A stretch of DNA of 64,000 bases from CAZBME01 sp964645835 (GTDB lineage: Bacteria; Desulfobacterota; Syntrophia; Syntrophales; UBA8958), in assembly GCA_964645835.1 (NCBI GenBank), contig CAZYDG010000032.1:1-64000 (forward strand). The letters run 5' to 3'. A model generated the notes under the pieces. The model saw only the letters and a list, made by a program, of their open reading frames with translations. It was not told where the DNA came from and did not search any database. The translations under genes were made by a program, and so were the position numbers. Positions 17,718-25,494 of this stretch are shown piece after piece. Positions within the stretch are counted from its first letter, which is position 1. The number at the start of each line of letters is the position of its first letter.

Positions 17718-18191
17718 CCCTCCCCTTCAAGGGGAGGGTTAGGGTGGGGATGGGGTTCATACTTTGCTCGGTCAAACTAACAAAAAGATTCTTTCCGGCA
17801 GGCTGCAAAGGAAGTTGCGCCATTCGATGACCGATGCGGAACTTTCATTATGGCGCGCTCTTCGCCAAAGCCAAATCAATGGCGTCAAGTTTCGTCGTCA
17901 ACATCCTTTTGGTGAGTATATACTCGATTTTGTCAGTCTGGACATCAATCTTGTTATCGAGGTGGATGGGGGGCAGCATGGAGAACGATTGGAATATGAT
18001 ACGGTTCGGACAAGACAATTGGAGACCGCAGGTTTTCGTATCCTGCGGTTCTGGAATAACGAGGTTCTTCAGGATATTGAAGCTGTTAAAGGAAAGATCT
18101 GGATGACGGTAGAGGAACTTCAAAGGCGGACCTATTCGCGCCGAGAACAGCAACCCCATCCCCACCCTGACCCTCCCCTTGAAGGGGAGGG
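17718..18191 (+). mobile_element. DUF559 nuclease element bounded by 40-bp inverted repeats
   Basis: The left end (17718-17757) and the reverse complement of the right end (18152-18191) agree at 39 of 40 positions: a CCCTCCCCTTCAAGGGGAGGG palindrome followed by TYAGGGTGGGGATGGGGTT. The 394 bp between them are almost entirely one ORF with a VSR/PD-(D/E)XK-like DUF559 domain. The element lies between menB and menC and abuts menC codons on its right side. I see no target-site duplication. Size and layout recall a minimal single-gene mobile unit, but mobility is inferred from the repeat symmetry and the insertion into a conserved operon. Confidence 0.7.
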
Positions 18192-19365
18192 GAAAACCAG
18201 GGAGAGGATTGCCGCCGTTGAAATTTATCGTTTCTGCATTCCTTTTGTTTCCCCTGTCCGGGTCGGCAACAGATTTCTTGATGTGCGTGAAGGGTACATC
18301 GTGGCCCTCACCGATAGCAACGGGCGGGTTGGGTATGGAGAGGTTGCACCCTTGCCGGGATTGGACAAGACGCCCCTGGATAAGTGCCGTCAGGACCTTA
18401 TGTTGCTCAAGGAAATACTTGTGGGCAGAGTGATTGACTATGACCGGTTTCAGGTCACAAAATCCTGGCTGGGCCTCGCCGCTATCCCCATGGAGGAGCT
18501 TTCCCCGTGGACGACCCATACCCGATTCGGTATTGAATGTGCGCTTATGGGGCTCTTCCTGCAACGAAATAATACGGGCGACGAGGCATCACAGTATTCT
18601 TATCCCCTTCGCGTTCCCGTCAATGGCCTTTTTATGCCGGAAGAGACACGGGAAGATGCCGCCTGCCGGATATCTGCCCGGATCGCTGAATTGAAGTCGA
18701 GGAATATAAAAACCGTCAAGGTGAAGATCGGCCGCATAGAAGCGGACGAGGAAATACGTCAGATTCTCGAGCTTGCTTCTCAGCTTGGATCCGGGATTGC
18801 CTTTCGCCTCGACGGCAACCGCAGCCTGACGCCAAAGATGTACCGGCATTATTATGATGCACTTTGCCATTTGCCTATCGAATATGTCGAAGAGCCCTTG
18901 CGCGACGGTGATTTTGCATCCGATCAAGCTGTCCCCTGGGCTGTCCCCTGGGCCGTCCCCTGGCCAATCGCTCTTGATGAATCCCTGGAAGGTTTGCTTG
19001 ACCAAAACGATCCCCGGCCTTCTTGCCTTTCTCCAGCGGTCCGGGCGATCATTCTGAAACCGGGCCTGTTAAACGGCCTCCATGCAATGGCCCGGTGCGC
19101 GGCTGATGCCGAAAGGGCGGGGATAAAAACGATTCTAAGCTCCGCATTCAACACGGGTGTCGCCATAACGGCCCTGGCTGTATTCAGCCGACTGGCCTGC
19201 CTTCCGGCTGACACTGCACATGGGCTGGATACGTTGCGGTATCTTGCGATGGACGTCCTGGCCGAGTCCCCTGTTATTCACGATGGGCTGCTTGTTATGT
19301 CCAGGTCTTTACTGTCTGGCAAGCAGCCCTTGAACGATGCCATAATTTGCCAAGAGAGTGGCTAA
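17764..19365 (+). CDS. menC: DUF559 nuclease domain fused in frame to o-succinylbenzoate synthase (MenC)
   Basis: One 533-codon frame with two unrelated parts. Residues 1-125 are a DUF559 domain: a helical start (LRHSMTDAELSLWRALR), FRRQHPFGEYILDF with Asp55, and LVIEVDGGQHG with Glu66, Asp68, Gln71 and His72, a PD-(D/E)XK-like nuclease core. Residues 126-145 translate the right terminal repeat (QQPHPHPDPPLEGEG). From about residue 149 the protein is MenC, an enolase-superfamily dehydratase making o-succinylbenzoate: YGEVAPLPG, the VKVKIGR lysines, FRLDGNR, EEPLRDGD, ALDES and ILKPGLLNGLH are all present. No ATG, GTG or TTG lies where menC should begin (codon 149 is ATT), so menC may now depend on the element's TTG start or on a rare ATT. 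A 12-bp triplication sits at 18928. The stop overlaps the menE start. Confidence 0.85.
   Translation: MLGQTNKKILSGRLQRKLRHSMTDAELSLWRALRQSQINGVKFRRQHPFGEYILDFVSLDINLVIEVDGGQHGERLEYDTVRTRQLETAGFRILRFWNNEVLQDIEAVKGKIWMTVEELQRRTYSRREQQPHPHPDPPLEGEGKTRERIAAVEIYRFCIPFVSPVRVGNRFLDVREGYIVALTDSNGRVGYGEVAPLPGLDKTPLDKCRQDLMLLKEILVGRVIDYDRFQVTKSWLGLAAIPMEELSPWTTHTRFGIECALMGLFLQRNNTGDEASQYSYPLRVPVNGLFMPEETREDAACRISARIAELKSRNIKTVKVKIGRIEADEEIRQILELASQLGSGIAFRLDGNRSLTPKMYRHYYDALCHLPIEYVEEPLRDGDFASDQAVPWAVPWAVPWPIALDESLEGLLDQNDPRPSCLSPAVRAIILKPGLLNGLHAMARCAADAERAGIKTILSSAFNTGVAITALAVFSRLACLPADTAHGLDTLRYLAMDVLAESPVIHDGLLVMSRSLLSGKQPLNDAIICQESG
18928..18963 (+). repeat. In-frame 12-bp tandem repeat in menC
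   Basis: Three copies of GCYGTCCCCTGG encode (AVPW)x3 between the EEPL and ALDES motifs of MenC. The first two copies are identical and the third differs at one base. The reading frame is kept. Confidence 0.9.
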
Positions 19366-20813
19366 TGATACCGTCATTTATCCTTAAATCCTCCATCCGC
19401 CTTGATCGCCTCTTTAAAGCTTACGCGAAGAAAACCGCCCTTATTACGCAATCGGGTGTGTGGACCTTTAATGATGTCAGGCAGTGCCTGCGGACGGTGA
19501 TTTTTAACCTGGAATCGGCAGGGGTTAGAAAGGGCCATCGCGTGGCCTTCCACGGGGAAAACAGCGAATTGCACCTGTATCTTTTTCTGGCGTCGTGGGT
19601 TATGGGATTTCTCTATATTCCACTGGATTTCAAGTCCCCCCTGAAACGCCTGATCCGCGGACAAGATATCGATTTTCTGATTATGGCCGAAGAGGCCGCA
19701 GAGATCGGAAGAGCGGACCATCCTATCGTACTTGGCCCTGAAGCTATTATGCAATGCCTCCTCCCTTTTCCGGATTCCTTCACATGGCCGGCCATTTCTT
19801 TCCAACAGGAAGCGAGCGTGATCTTTACGTCGGGTTCGACGGGAAAACCCAAGGGGCTCGTTCATACAGTCGGCAATTATGTCTTCAGCGCCCTCGGAAC
19901 AAATGAGTTCATAGGTCTCTCACGATCCGACCGCTGGCTCGTGAGTCTTCCCTTGTTCCATGTCGGCGGCGTCCTGATCTGGGTGCGGACCCTCCTTTCA
20001 GGAGGCGCCTCCATCCTGCCGGCGTCTTTGAAAGCCATCGACGAGGCTATCAAGGTCCATCAGCCCTCCGTTTTGTCCCTTGTCCCGGCCCAACTCATCC
20101 GCCTGCTGGATAATCACGAGATGGCGGCCATTCTCCGGTCATGCCGGGTAATTCTTCTGGGCGGAGCGCCGCCACCGGCCTGGCTCATCGAAAAAGCTCT
20201 CGACCTGGGGATTCCTGTCATGCCTACATATGGGTCCACTGAAGCTTGCGCCCAGATCACGGGGGTGGCGCTGAACGATCCGAGATCGGCCTACAGAACG
20301 GCGGGGCGCCCTGTTCCATATCGAGAGGTACGCATTGATGACGATGGATCGATTCTGTTAGGGGGAAAAACCATTTTCAAACGTTACCTGACGGATGAAA
20401 AATCACGTCATACCCGTAAGGACGGTTTCTTCAAAACCGCCGATGCCGGTTGTCTGGACGATAACGGGAACCTCGTATGTCTTGGCCGGACGGATGGCGT
20501 TTTTATTTCAGGGGGTGAAAATATTCATCCCTTTGAGATCGAAAACCACCTGCTGGCTTTGGAGGATGTTTCCGCAGCCTTTGTTGTGCCCGTACCTCAT
20601 CGTGAGTTCGGGAAGGTCCCCTGGGCCTTTGTCGAGACATCGGCTGCCTTTGATGAGGGGCTGGTCATCGCCGGTTTGAAGAAACATTTGCCCGGCTATA
20701 AGGTCCCCAAACGGATCATCCGCCTCGATCCGGACGAAAAAAAAGGGAAACTGAAATTCAGCCGGGATGACCTGACCGCCCTGGCCGGGAAGATGATTCA
20801 AAATCGGAGATAG
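19365..20813 (+). CDS. menE: o-succinylbenzoate-CoA ligase
   Basis: Activates o-succinylbenzoate to its CoA thioester through an acyl-adenylate. The protein has the ANL-superfamily order: P-loop-like VIFTSGSTGKPKGLVHT, VSLPLFHVGGVLIW, the MPTYGSTEACAQITG adenine-binding region, FFKTADAGCLDDNGNLVCLGR with the hinge Asp, and ISGGENIHPFEIE, ending with a KVPKRIIRLD...KGKLKFSR region bearing the catalytic Lys. The start is ATG 19365, overlapping the menC stop (TAATG), rather than the upstream TTG at 19347, because the overlap is typical of this operon and the family N-terminus begins here. About 482 residues, normal for MenE. Confidence 0.93.
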   Translation: MIPSFILKSSIRLDRLFKAYAKKTALITQSGVWTFNDVRQCLRTVIFNLESAGVRKGHRVAFHGENSELHLYLFLASWVMGFLYIPLDFKSPLKRLIRGQDIDFLIMAEEAAEIGRADHPIVLGPEAIMQCLLPFPDSFTWPAISFQQEASVIFTSGSTGKPKGLVHTVGNYVFSALGTNEFIGLSRSDRWLVSLPLFHVGGVLIWVRTLLSGGASILPASLKAIDEAIKVHQPSVLSLVPAQLIRLLDNHEMAAILRSCRVILLGGAPPPAWLIEKALDLGIPVMPTYGSTEACAQITGVALNDPRSAYRTAGRPVPYREVRIDDDGSILLGGKTIFKRYLTDEKSRHTRKDGFFKTADAGCLDDNGNLVCLGRTDGVFISGGENIHPFEIENHLLALEDVSAAFVVPVPHREFGKVPWAFVETSAAFDEGLVIAGLKKHLPGYKVPKRIIRLDPDEKKGKLKFSRDDLTALAGKMIQNRR

Positions 20814-20817
20814 GCTC

Positions 20818-21642
20818 ATGGAAACGGACAAAACGATACTAAAGTACTGGGCGAGCGGGTCGAACGAGGGGGAAGACATTGTTTTCCTGCATGGCTTTAT
20901 GGGCCATGGCCGATCTCTTGAGGTCATTATTAAACCCCTTTCCCGAAGATACCGTTGCATTGCCTTTGACCTGCCCGGTCATGGTAAATCCCTCTTCGCT
21001 GAAATCAACCGGTTAGAGTCGCTTCGACTCATGGTAGATGTGGCAGGTCTTGTTTTGCAGGACCTGGATGCTTTGGGCATAAGTAATTTCAGCCTCTACG
21101 GTTACTCCATGGGGGGGCGGGTCGCTCAGAATATGGCAATCCTTGCGCCAGGCCGCATCAAGCGGCTCATCCTGGAGTCGGCTTCCTTCGGAATCAGCGA
21201 TCCCGATGAAAAGCAGGCGCGTTATGTCCGGGATCAGGCGCTGTTGTCCCGAATCGGGACGAAAGCTGACTTTGAAGCCTTTCTCTCGGACTGGTACAAT
21301 CTTCCCCTCTTCCGGACACTTCAGGGCACGCCGCTCCGTGAACTGATGATCCGAAACAAACTGGACAATGACATCTCCGAGCTTCGCCGGGCTCTTTCAA
21401 TTATGAGCGTGGGCTGGCACCCGTTTTTTGCGGAACATCTTTCGGATTTGAAGATTCCCCTGTTTTATTTTTGCGGAGCTGAAGACGAGGCATACCGGAC
21501 TACCGCTATTGACGCGAAAAAGCGGCTTCCCGGTTTGGAAGTGACCGTCTTTCCCGGCGCATCCCATAACATCCACTGCCAGTATCCCGAGGCGATTGTC
21601 AGCCGTCTGGAGACGGTTATGGCCGGAGGCCGGAGATTATGA
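20818..21642 (+). CDS. menH: Alpha/beta hydrolase, probable SHCHC synthase
   Basis: A 274-residue alpha/beta-hydrolase. It shows an N-terminal VFLHGFMGHGRS oxyanion region, the nucleophile elbow GYSMGGRVA (Ser), an acidic member in CGAEDEAY and the catalytic His in FPGASHNIH. In the men cluster such a protein is MenH, which eliminates pyruvate from SEPHCHC to give SHCHC, the step between MenD and MenC. It starts four bases after menE and overlaps menA by four bases (ATGA), so it is translationally coupled. General MenH-type esterases are hard to tell apart by sequence alone, so the assignment rests on the context. Confidence 0.88.
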   Translation: METDKTILKYWASGSNEGEDIVFLHGFMGHGRSLEVIIKPLSRRYRCIAFDLPGHGKSLFAEINRLESLRLMVDVAGLVLQDLDALGISNFSLYGYSMGGRVAQNMAILAPGRIKRLILESASFGISDPDEKQARYVRDQALLSRIGTKADFEAFLSDWYNLPLFRTLQGTPLRELMIRNKLDNDISELRRALSIMSVGWHPFFAEHLSDLKIPLFYFCGAEDEAYRTTAIDAKKRLPGLEVTVFPGASHNIHCQYPEAIVSRLETVMAGGRRL

Positions 21643-22523
21643 CCGGAGAAAAATTCAAGGCATGGGTCCAGGCAAGCCGGCCGCCGTTTTTTATCGCAAC
21701 ATTGATTCCCTTATCTGCAGGAACGGTCCTTGCAATGAAGGCCGGGGTCTTTGATCCGGGCCTGTTTGTCCTCATTGTCCTGGCATCGTTTTTTGTCCAC
21801 CTGGCAACGAATATCGCAAACGACTATTTTGACCATGTCCAGGGAACGGATGCCGGGGATGCCATCGGCGGGTCCCGTGTCCTGCAGGAGGGAAAGATCA
21901 GCCTGGCGGAGTTACGCAGGGCCCTTATCGTCCTCTATGTTGCAGCGGCTCTCATCGGCCTCTATCTTGCGTTGGCCGTTGAACTGTGGGTCCTTTTACC
22001 CATAATGGCCGTCGCCTTTTTCAGCAGCATCTTTTATGTGGCCCCTCCTGTTCGTTATGGTTATCACGGCCTGGGTGAGCTCTTCGTAGGCATCAACATG
22101 GGGCCTGTTATGATCCTCGGTGCCCAGTGGGTCCTTTTGGGCCGTGTAGAATGGGCTGCCTTTCCCGTTTCCGTCCCCATCGGGTTCATGGTGGCACTGA
22201 TCCTCTATTATCAAAGCCTTCCCGATATGGATACGGACCGGGCCGCCGGTAAAAGGACCCTTGCCGTTCGTCTGGGAAAGAGGGGCGCCCTTCAAGGACT
22301 GTTAGCCTTTTGGATCATCATATATGGGACGATTGCCGCCCTGACCGTGGCTGGTTATTTCTCTGCATATGCCTGGGCCACGATTCTGACCGTTCCTCTC
22401 CTCGTGAAGCTCTGGCGGATCATTCAGGCAACGGACAATTGGGTGGAACTGGACCAACACGGCAAATACATCCGCATCTTCTACTTCATAAACGGTCTGA
22501 TCCTCATTGCAGCCTTGTGGTGA
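21639..22523 (+). CDS. menA: 1,4-dihydroxy-2-naphthoate polyprenyltransferase
   Basis: An integral-membrane UbiA-family prenyltransferase that attaches the polyprenyl tail to DHNA and gives demethylmenaquinone. Among the 294 residues are the two Asp-rich prenyl-diphosphate/Mg motifs, NIANDYFDHVQGTD and SLPDMDTDRAAGKRT, and about eight hydrophobic helices (for example FVLIVLASFFVHLAT, ALIVLYVAAALIGLYLALAV). The start ATG overlaps the menH stop. It is the last gene of the operon. The DHNA-CoA thioesterase and the final methyltransferase (MenG/UbiE) are not in this window. Confidence 0.93.
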   Translation: MTGEKFKAWVQASRPPFFIATLIPLSAGTVLAMKAGVFDPGLFVLIVLASFFVHLATNIANDYFDHVQGTDAGDAIGGSRVLQEGKISLAELRRALIVLYVAAALIGLYLALAVELWVLLPIMAVAFFSSIFYVAPPVRYGYHGLGELFVGINMGPVMILGAQWVLLGRVEWAAFPVSVPIGFMVALILYYQSLPDMDTDRAAGKRTLAVRLGKRGALQGLLAFWIIIYGTIAALTVAGYFSAYAWATILTVPLLVKLWRIIQATDNWVELDQHGKYIRIFYFINGLILIAALW

Positions 22524-22560
22524 GCGTAATTATTTAACAAATCCCATTAAAAATATTTTC

Positions 22561-22614
22561 TTGACATAATTTTGACATTTTATTATCCTCGTATACAAGT
22601 AGATCGTACACAAG
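22561..22614 (+). promoter_or_regulatory. MarR-gene promoter with direct-repeat operator candidate
   Basis: TTGACA (22561-22566) and TATCCT (22584-22589) are 17 bp apart and form a sigma-70-type promoter. The direct repeat TCGTATACAAG / TCGTACACAAG (22589-22599 and 22604-22614, period 15) covers the expected start of transcription, which suits autorepression by the MarR protein encoded 20 bp further on. Confidence 0.55.
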
Positions 22615-22634
22615 ATACATAATCATGAGGCATC

Positions 22635-23057
22635 ATGCAAAAAACGGATTGTATTTTCTTCCAGTTTGCCAAGGCTAATCAAATGGCAGGGCGATTTCTC
22701 AGCCAGAAGGTGGCGGCGCTTAATATTACGGCCGTTCAGGCCATGGTCTTGGGTTTTCTTGATGAAGAGGATAGGATTACGTCGGGTGAACTTGGCAAAA
22801 GAACCGAACTGGACAGCGCCACCCTGACAGGCATCCTGGATCGTCTGGAGACAGCGGGCTTTGTTGAACGCCATGACAATCCCGAAGACCGTCGGTCTGT
22901 CTGCATCTATCTGACGGAACAAGGCAAGATCATGGGCAAGGCGGCAGCACAGACCATCACGAAAGCCAATCAGGAGTTCCTGGCCGTTTTAAACGACGAA
23001 GAACGCCGCGACTTAAGGGACATCATCAACAAATTGCGTCTTCATGGTCAGCGCTGA
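22635..23057 (+). CDS. MarR-family transcriptional regulator
   Basis: A 140-residue winged-helix repressor. The MarR core is recognisable: LTSGELGKRTELDSATLTG-like recognition segment (ITSGELGKRTELDSATLTG), the wing GFVERHDNPEDRRSVCIYLT with the invariant DxR pair, and a C-terminal dimerisation helix (LNDEERRDLRDIINKL). Three Cys/Met residues do not form an obvious redox switch. It has its own promoter after menA and lies upstream of the molybdopterin oxidoreductase, which may be its target, although a repeat element separates them. The inducer is unknown. Confidence 0.88.
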   Translation: MQKTDCIFFQFAKANQMAGRFLSQKVAALNITAVQAMVLGFLDEEDRITSGELGKRTELDSATLTGILDRLETAGFVERHDNPEDRRSVCIYLTEQGKIMGKAAAQTITKANQEFLAVLNDEERRDLRDIINKLRLHGQR

Positions 23058-23070
23058 AAAAGGCGCTGAC
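23047..23070 (+). other. Perfect hairpin over the marR stop codon
   Basis: GTCAGCGC and GCGCTGAC form a perfect 8-bp stem around TGAAAAAG, and the loop contains the TGA stop. No T-run follows, so this is more likely an mRNA-end or processing structure than a full intrinsic terminator. Confidence 0.5.
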
Positions 23071-23079
23071 AGATACCTA

Positions 23080-23232
23080 GCAGGTTGTTGAAAGACTCAA
23101 TTTTAGGCAGGCGGTTCAAAAATGCCCAGATGCAAGGCGCGCAAAAGTCGAGGAATGAGGCGTACATAGAAGTACGTCGATTGACGAGGCTCGCAGCGCA
23201 ACGCAGCAGATGGGTGTTTTTCAACAGTCTGC
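23080..23232 (+). repeat. Dispersed repeat family A, copy 1
   Basis: A 153-bp element bounded by CAGGTTGTTGAAA and the inverted TTTTTCAACAGTCTG, with the family core CCAGATGCAAGGCGCGCAAAAG. Other copies: 31476-31648 and 36565-36744 (minus), 51528-51676 (plus), and a fragment at 43769. It ends eight bases before the RBS of the oxidoreductase gene. Confidence 0.75.
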
Positions 23233-23249
23233 AAGAGAAAGGAGAACCC

Positions 23250-25484
23250 ATGGGAAAGACCTACAAGACCGGCTGTGTCCTCTGCGCCCAGAATTGCGGC
23301 TTGGAAGTGGAGGTTGATAGCAACCGCATCGTCCGTGTGAAGGCGGATAAAACCAATGCCCGGAGCGAGGGTTATGTCTGCCGTAAAGGTATGAATATTG
23401 CCCATCATCAGCATAACGCCGACCGGCTCAAATATCCCCTGAAACGCATTGGAGACGCCTTCGAGCGTATCTCCTGGGATCAGGCCATCGATGAGATCGC
23501 CGCTAAACTCAAGGACATTGTCGGACAATACGGTCCCCGTTCTCTTGCCTACATGGGCGGTGGCGGCCAGGGTTGCCACTTCGAAGCGGCATTCGGAGTG
23601 CGGCTCCTACGGACTTTGGGTTCTCAATACCACTACAGCGCCCTGGCTCAGGAATTTGCCGGGGATTTCTGGGTGTGCGGGAGGACTTACGGCAGACAGA
23701 ACATCCACGACGGAACGGATGTCACGGAAACAGATCTTCTTCTGGTCATCGGATGGAACGGCATGCAGAGCCACCAGATTCCCCAGGCGCCGCGGCACCT
23801 GCAAAGGATTTCCAAAGATCCCGATAAACTTCTGATCGTAGTCGATCCACGGCGCTCGGAGACGGCAAAAATCGCCGACATTCACCTTGCCATCCGTCCC
23901 GGTACTGACGCACTCCTCCTCAAGAGCATGGTTGCCATCATATTGAAGGAAGGATGGGAGAACAAGGCCTATATAGCGGACCATACATCGGGATTCGAAC
24001 AGCTAAAAGACCTGTTTGCGGATTTCGATGTCCATGCGGCCATCCAGACCTGCGGGCTCGACTTTGACCAGGTTCGGGAGGTCACACGCCTTTTCGCAAC
24101 CCGCAAATCATCTCTGCGCCATGACCTTGGGATCTACATGGGCCGTCACAGCGGTCTCAATTCTTATCTGATCGTGGTACTCAAGGCCCTCTGCGGGCGG
24201 ATCGGAGTTCCGGGCGGGAATGTCATTCCCGGTCACATGATGCCCATGGGTTCCCATACGGACGAGCGGAACCCAAAAATCTGGCGGACCGTGGCAACCA
24301 ATGCCTTTCCTGTCTGCGGTTCCTTTCCCCCAAATGTCATGCCCGAAGAAATCATGTCTGATCACCAGGAACGGCTCCGGGCGGTCATCGTTTCCGGTTC
24401 CAATCCCTTGCGCTCATATGCGGATACTACGGCTTATGAAGAGGCTTTCAAACGCCTCGATCTTTTGGTAACGGCAGAGATCGCCATGACGGAAACGGCC
24501 GTTCTTTCCCATTATATCCTGCCGTCAAAATCAGGTTACGAATCATGGGACGGGACGTTTTTTCCCATGACCTATCCCGGAATCTATTTCCAGATGAGGC
24601 GGCCCATTGTGGAGCCCGAAGGGGAGCCCCTGGAACTCGGTGAGATCCATTTGCGGATCGCCGACCGGCTGGGATTGATCCCTCCCATCCCTGAAAGCCT
24701 TTATAAGGCGGCGGAAGAGGGTCATGCCGCCTTCGGCAAGGCCCTGATGGAATATGCCATGACGGAACCGGCGGCCCTGAAGAACATGCCGTTTATCCTG
24801 GGCAAGACGTTAGGGAAGGTAATGGGGTCGGTGCATAAAGCGGCCCTATGGGGCATGTTGCAGGTGGCGCCGAAATCGTTCCACGAAAACGCCGCCCGTG
24901 CCGGCCTAAAACCGGGAGCCTCTCTGGGTGAAAATCTTTTTCAGCAGATCATGGATCGTCCTGAAGGCATTTGGATCGGCAAGGTCGACCCGTCAAACAA
25001 CCTCACTCATATCAAGACCGAAGACGGCCGAATTTGCCTCCACATACCGGAATTACTGGATGAGCTCAGGGCAATAGATGCGGAGCGCGAGGAAGCGGCG
25101 CTCGTCATGCCGCCTGAATTTCCCCTCATCCTTATGGCGGGACGGCATATTGACAAAAATGCCAACACCCTCATGCGCGATCCTTCCTGGAACGAAGGAA
25201 AACGGGCCTGCACGGTGGCTATGCACCCTGCCGATGCCGAGGCATTGAACCTGACGGACGGACAGATGGTTTGTGTGACGACGGAGGCCGGATCGGAAGA
25301 AATCGAACTGGAGGTGACGGATACGGCGAAAAAAGGCCATGTTGTTATTCCCCACGGTTTCGGCATGGTTTACAACGGCAAGAAATACGGAGCCAATGTG
25401 AACCGCTTGACTAAGAACACGCACAGGGATCAGTTCGGTACACCGATGCATCGTTTTGTGCCGTGCCGGGTGGAGGCGGTGTAA
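23250..25484 (+). CDS. Molybdopterin-dependent oxidoreductase (one [4Fe-4S] cluster)
   Basis: A 744-residue DMSO-reductase-superfamily catalytic subunit. It begins with the iron-sulphur motif TGCVLCAQNCGLEVEVD...YVCRKG (C-x2-C-x3-C-x27-C). Next come the MGD-binding regions (YPLKRIGDAFERISWDQAID, AYMGGGGQGCHFE, VVDPRRSETAKIADIHL, IRPGTDALLL) and the C-terminal molydopterin-binding beta barrel (LILMAGRHIDKNANTLMRD, HPADAEALNLTDGQMV, VVIPHGFGMVYNG). There is no Tat signal, so it should be cytoplasmic. The family includes formate dehydrogenases, thiol-dependent and other reductases; no Sec or Cys in the usual FDH context is apparent, so the substrate is open. The frame extends upstream to 23085 through repeat A, but ATG 23250 with GAAAGGAG is the right start. 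Confidence 0.88.
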   Translation: MGKTYKTGCVLCAQNCGLEVEVDSNRIVRVKADKTNARSEGYVCRKGMNIAHHQHNADRLKYPLKRIGDAFERISWDQAIDEIAAKLKDIVGQYGPRSLAYMGGGGQGCHFEAAFGVRLLRTLGSQYHYSALAQEFAGDFWVCGRTYGRQNIHDGTDVTETDLLLVIGWNGMQSHQIPQAPRHLQRISKDPDKLLIVVDPRRSETAKIADIHLAIRPGTDALLLKSMVAIILKEGWENKAYIADHTSGFEQLKDLFADFDVHAAIQTCGLDFDQVREVTRLFATRKSSLRHDLGIYMGRHSGLNSYLIVVLKALCGRIGVPGGNVIPGHMMPMGSHTDERNPKIWRTVATNAFPVCGSFPPNVMPEEIMSDHQERLRAVIVSGSNPLRSYADTTAYEEAFKRLDLLVTAEIAMTETAVLSHYILPSKSGYESWDGTFFPMTYPGIYFQMRRPIVEPEGEPLELGEIHLRIADRLGLIPPIPESLYKAAEEGHAAFGKALMEYAMTEPAALKNMPFILGKTLGKVMGSVHKAALWGMLQVAPKSFHENAARAGLKPGASLGENLFQQIMDRPEGIWIGKVDPSNNLTHIKTEDGRICLHIPELLDELRAIDAEREEAALVMPPEFPLILMAGRHIDKNANTLMRDPSWNEGKRACTVAMHPADAEALNLTDGQMVCVTTEAGSEEIELEVTDTAKKGHVVIPHGFGMVYNGKKYGANVNRLTKNTHRDQFGTPMHRFVPCRVEAV

Positions 25485-25494
25485 AAGAAACTAA

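Noticed and set aside
23085..23249. N-terminal extension of the molybdopterin oxidoreductase
   Set aside because: Translation of dispersed repeat A; the family N-terminus and a good RBS are at 23250.
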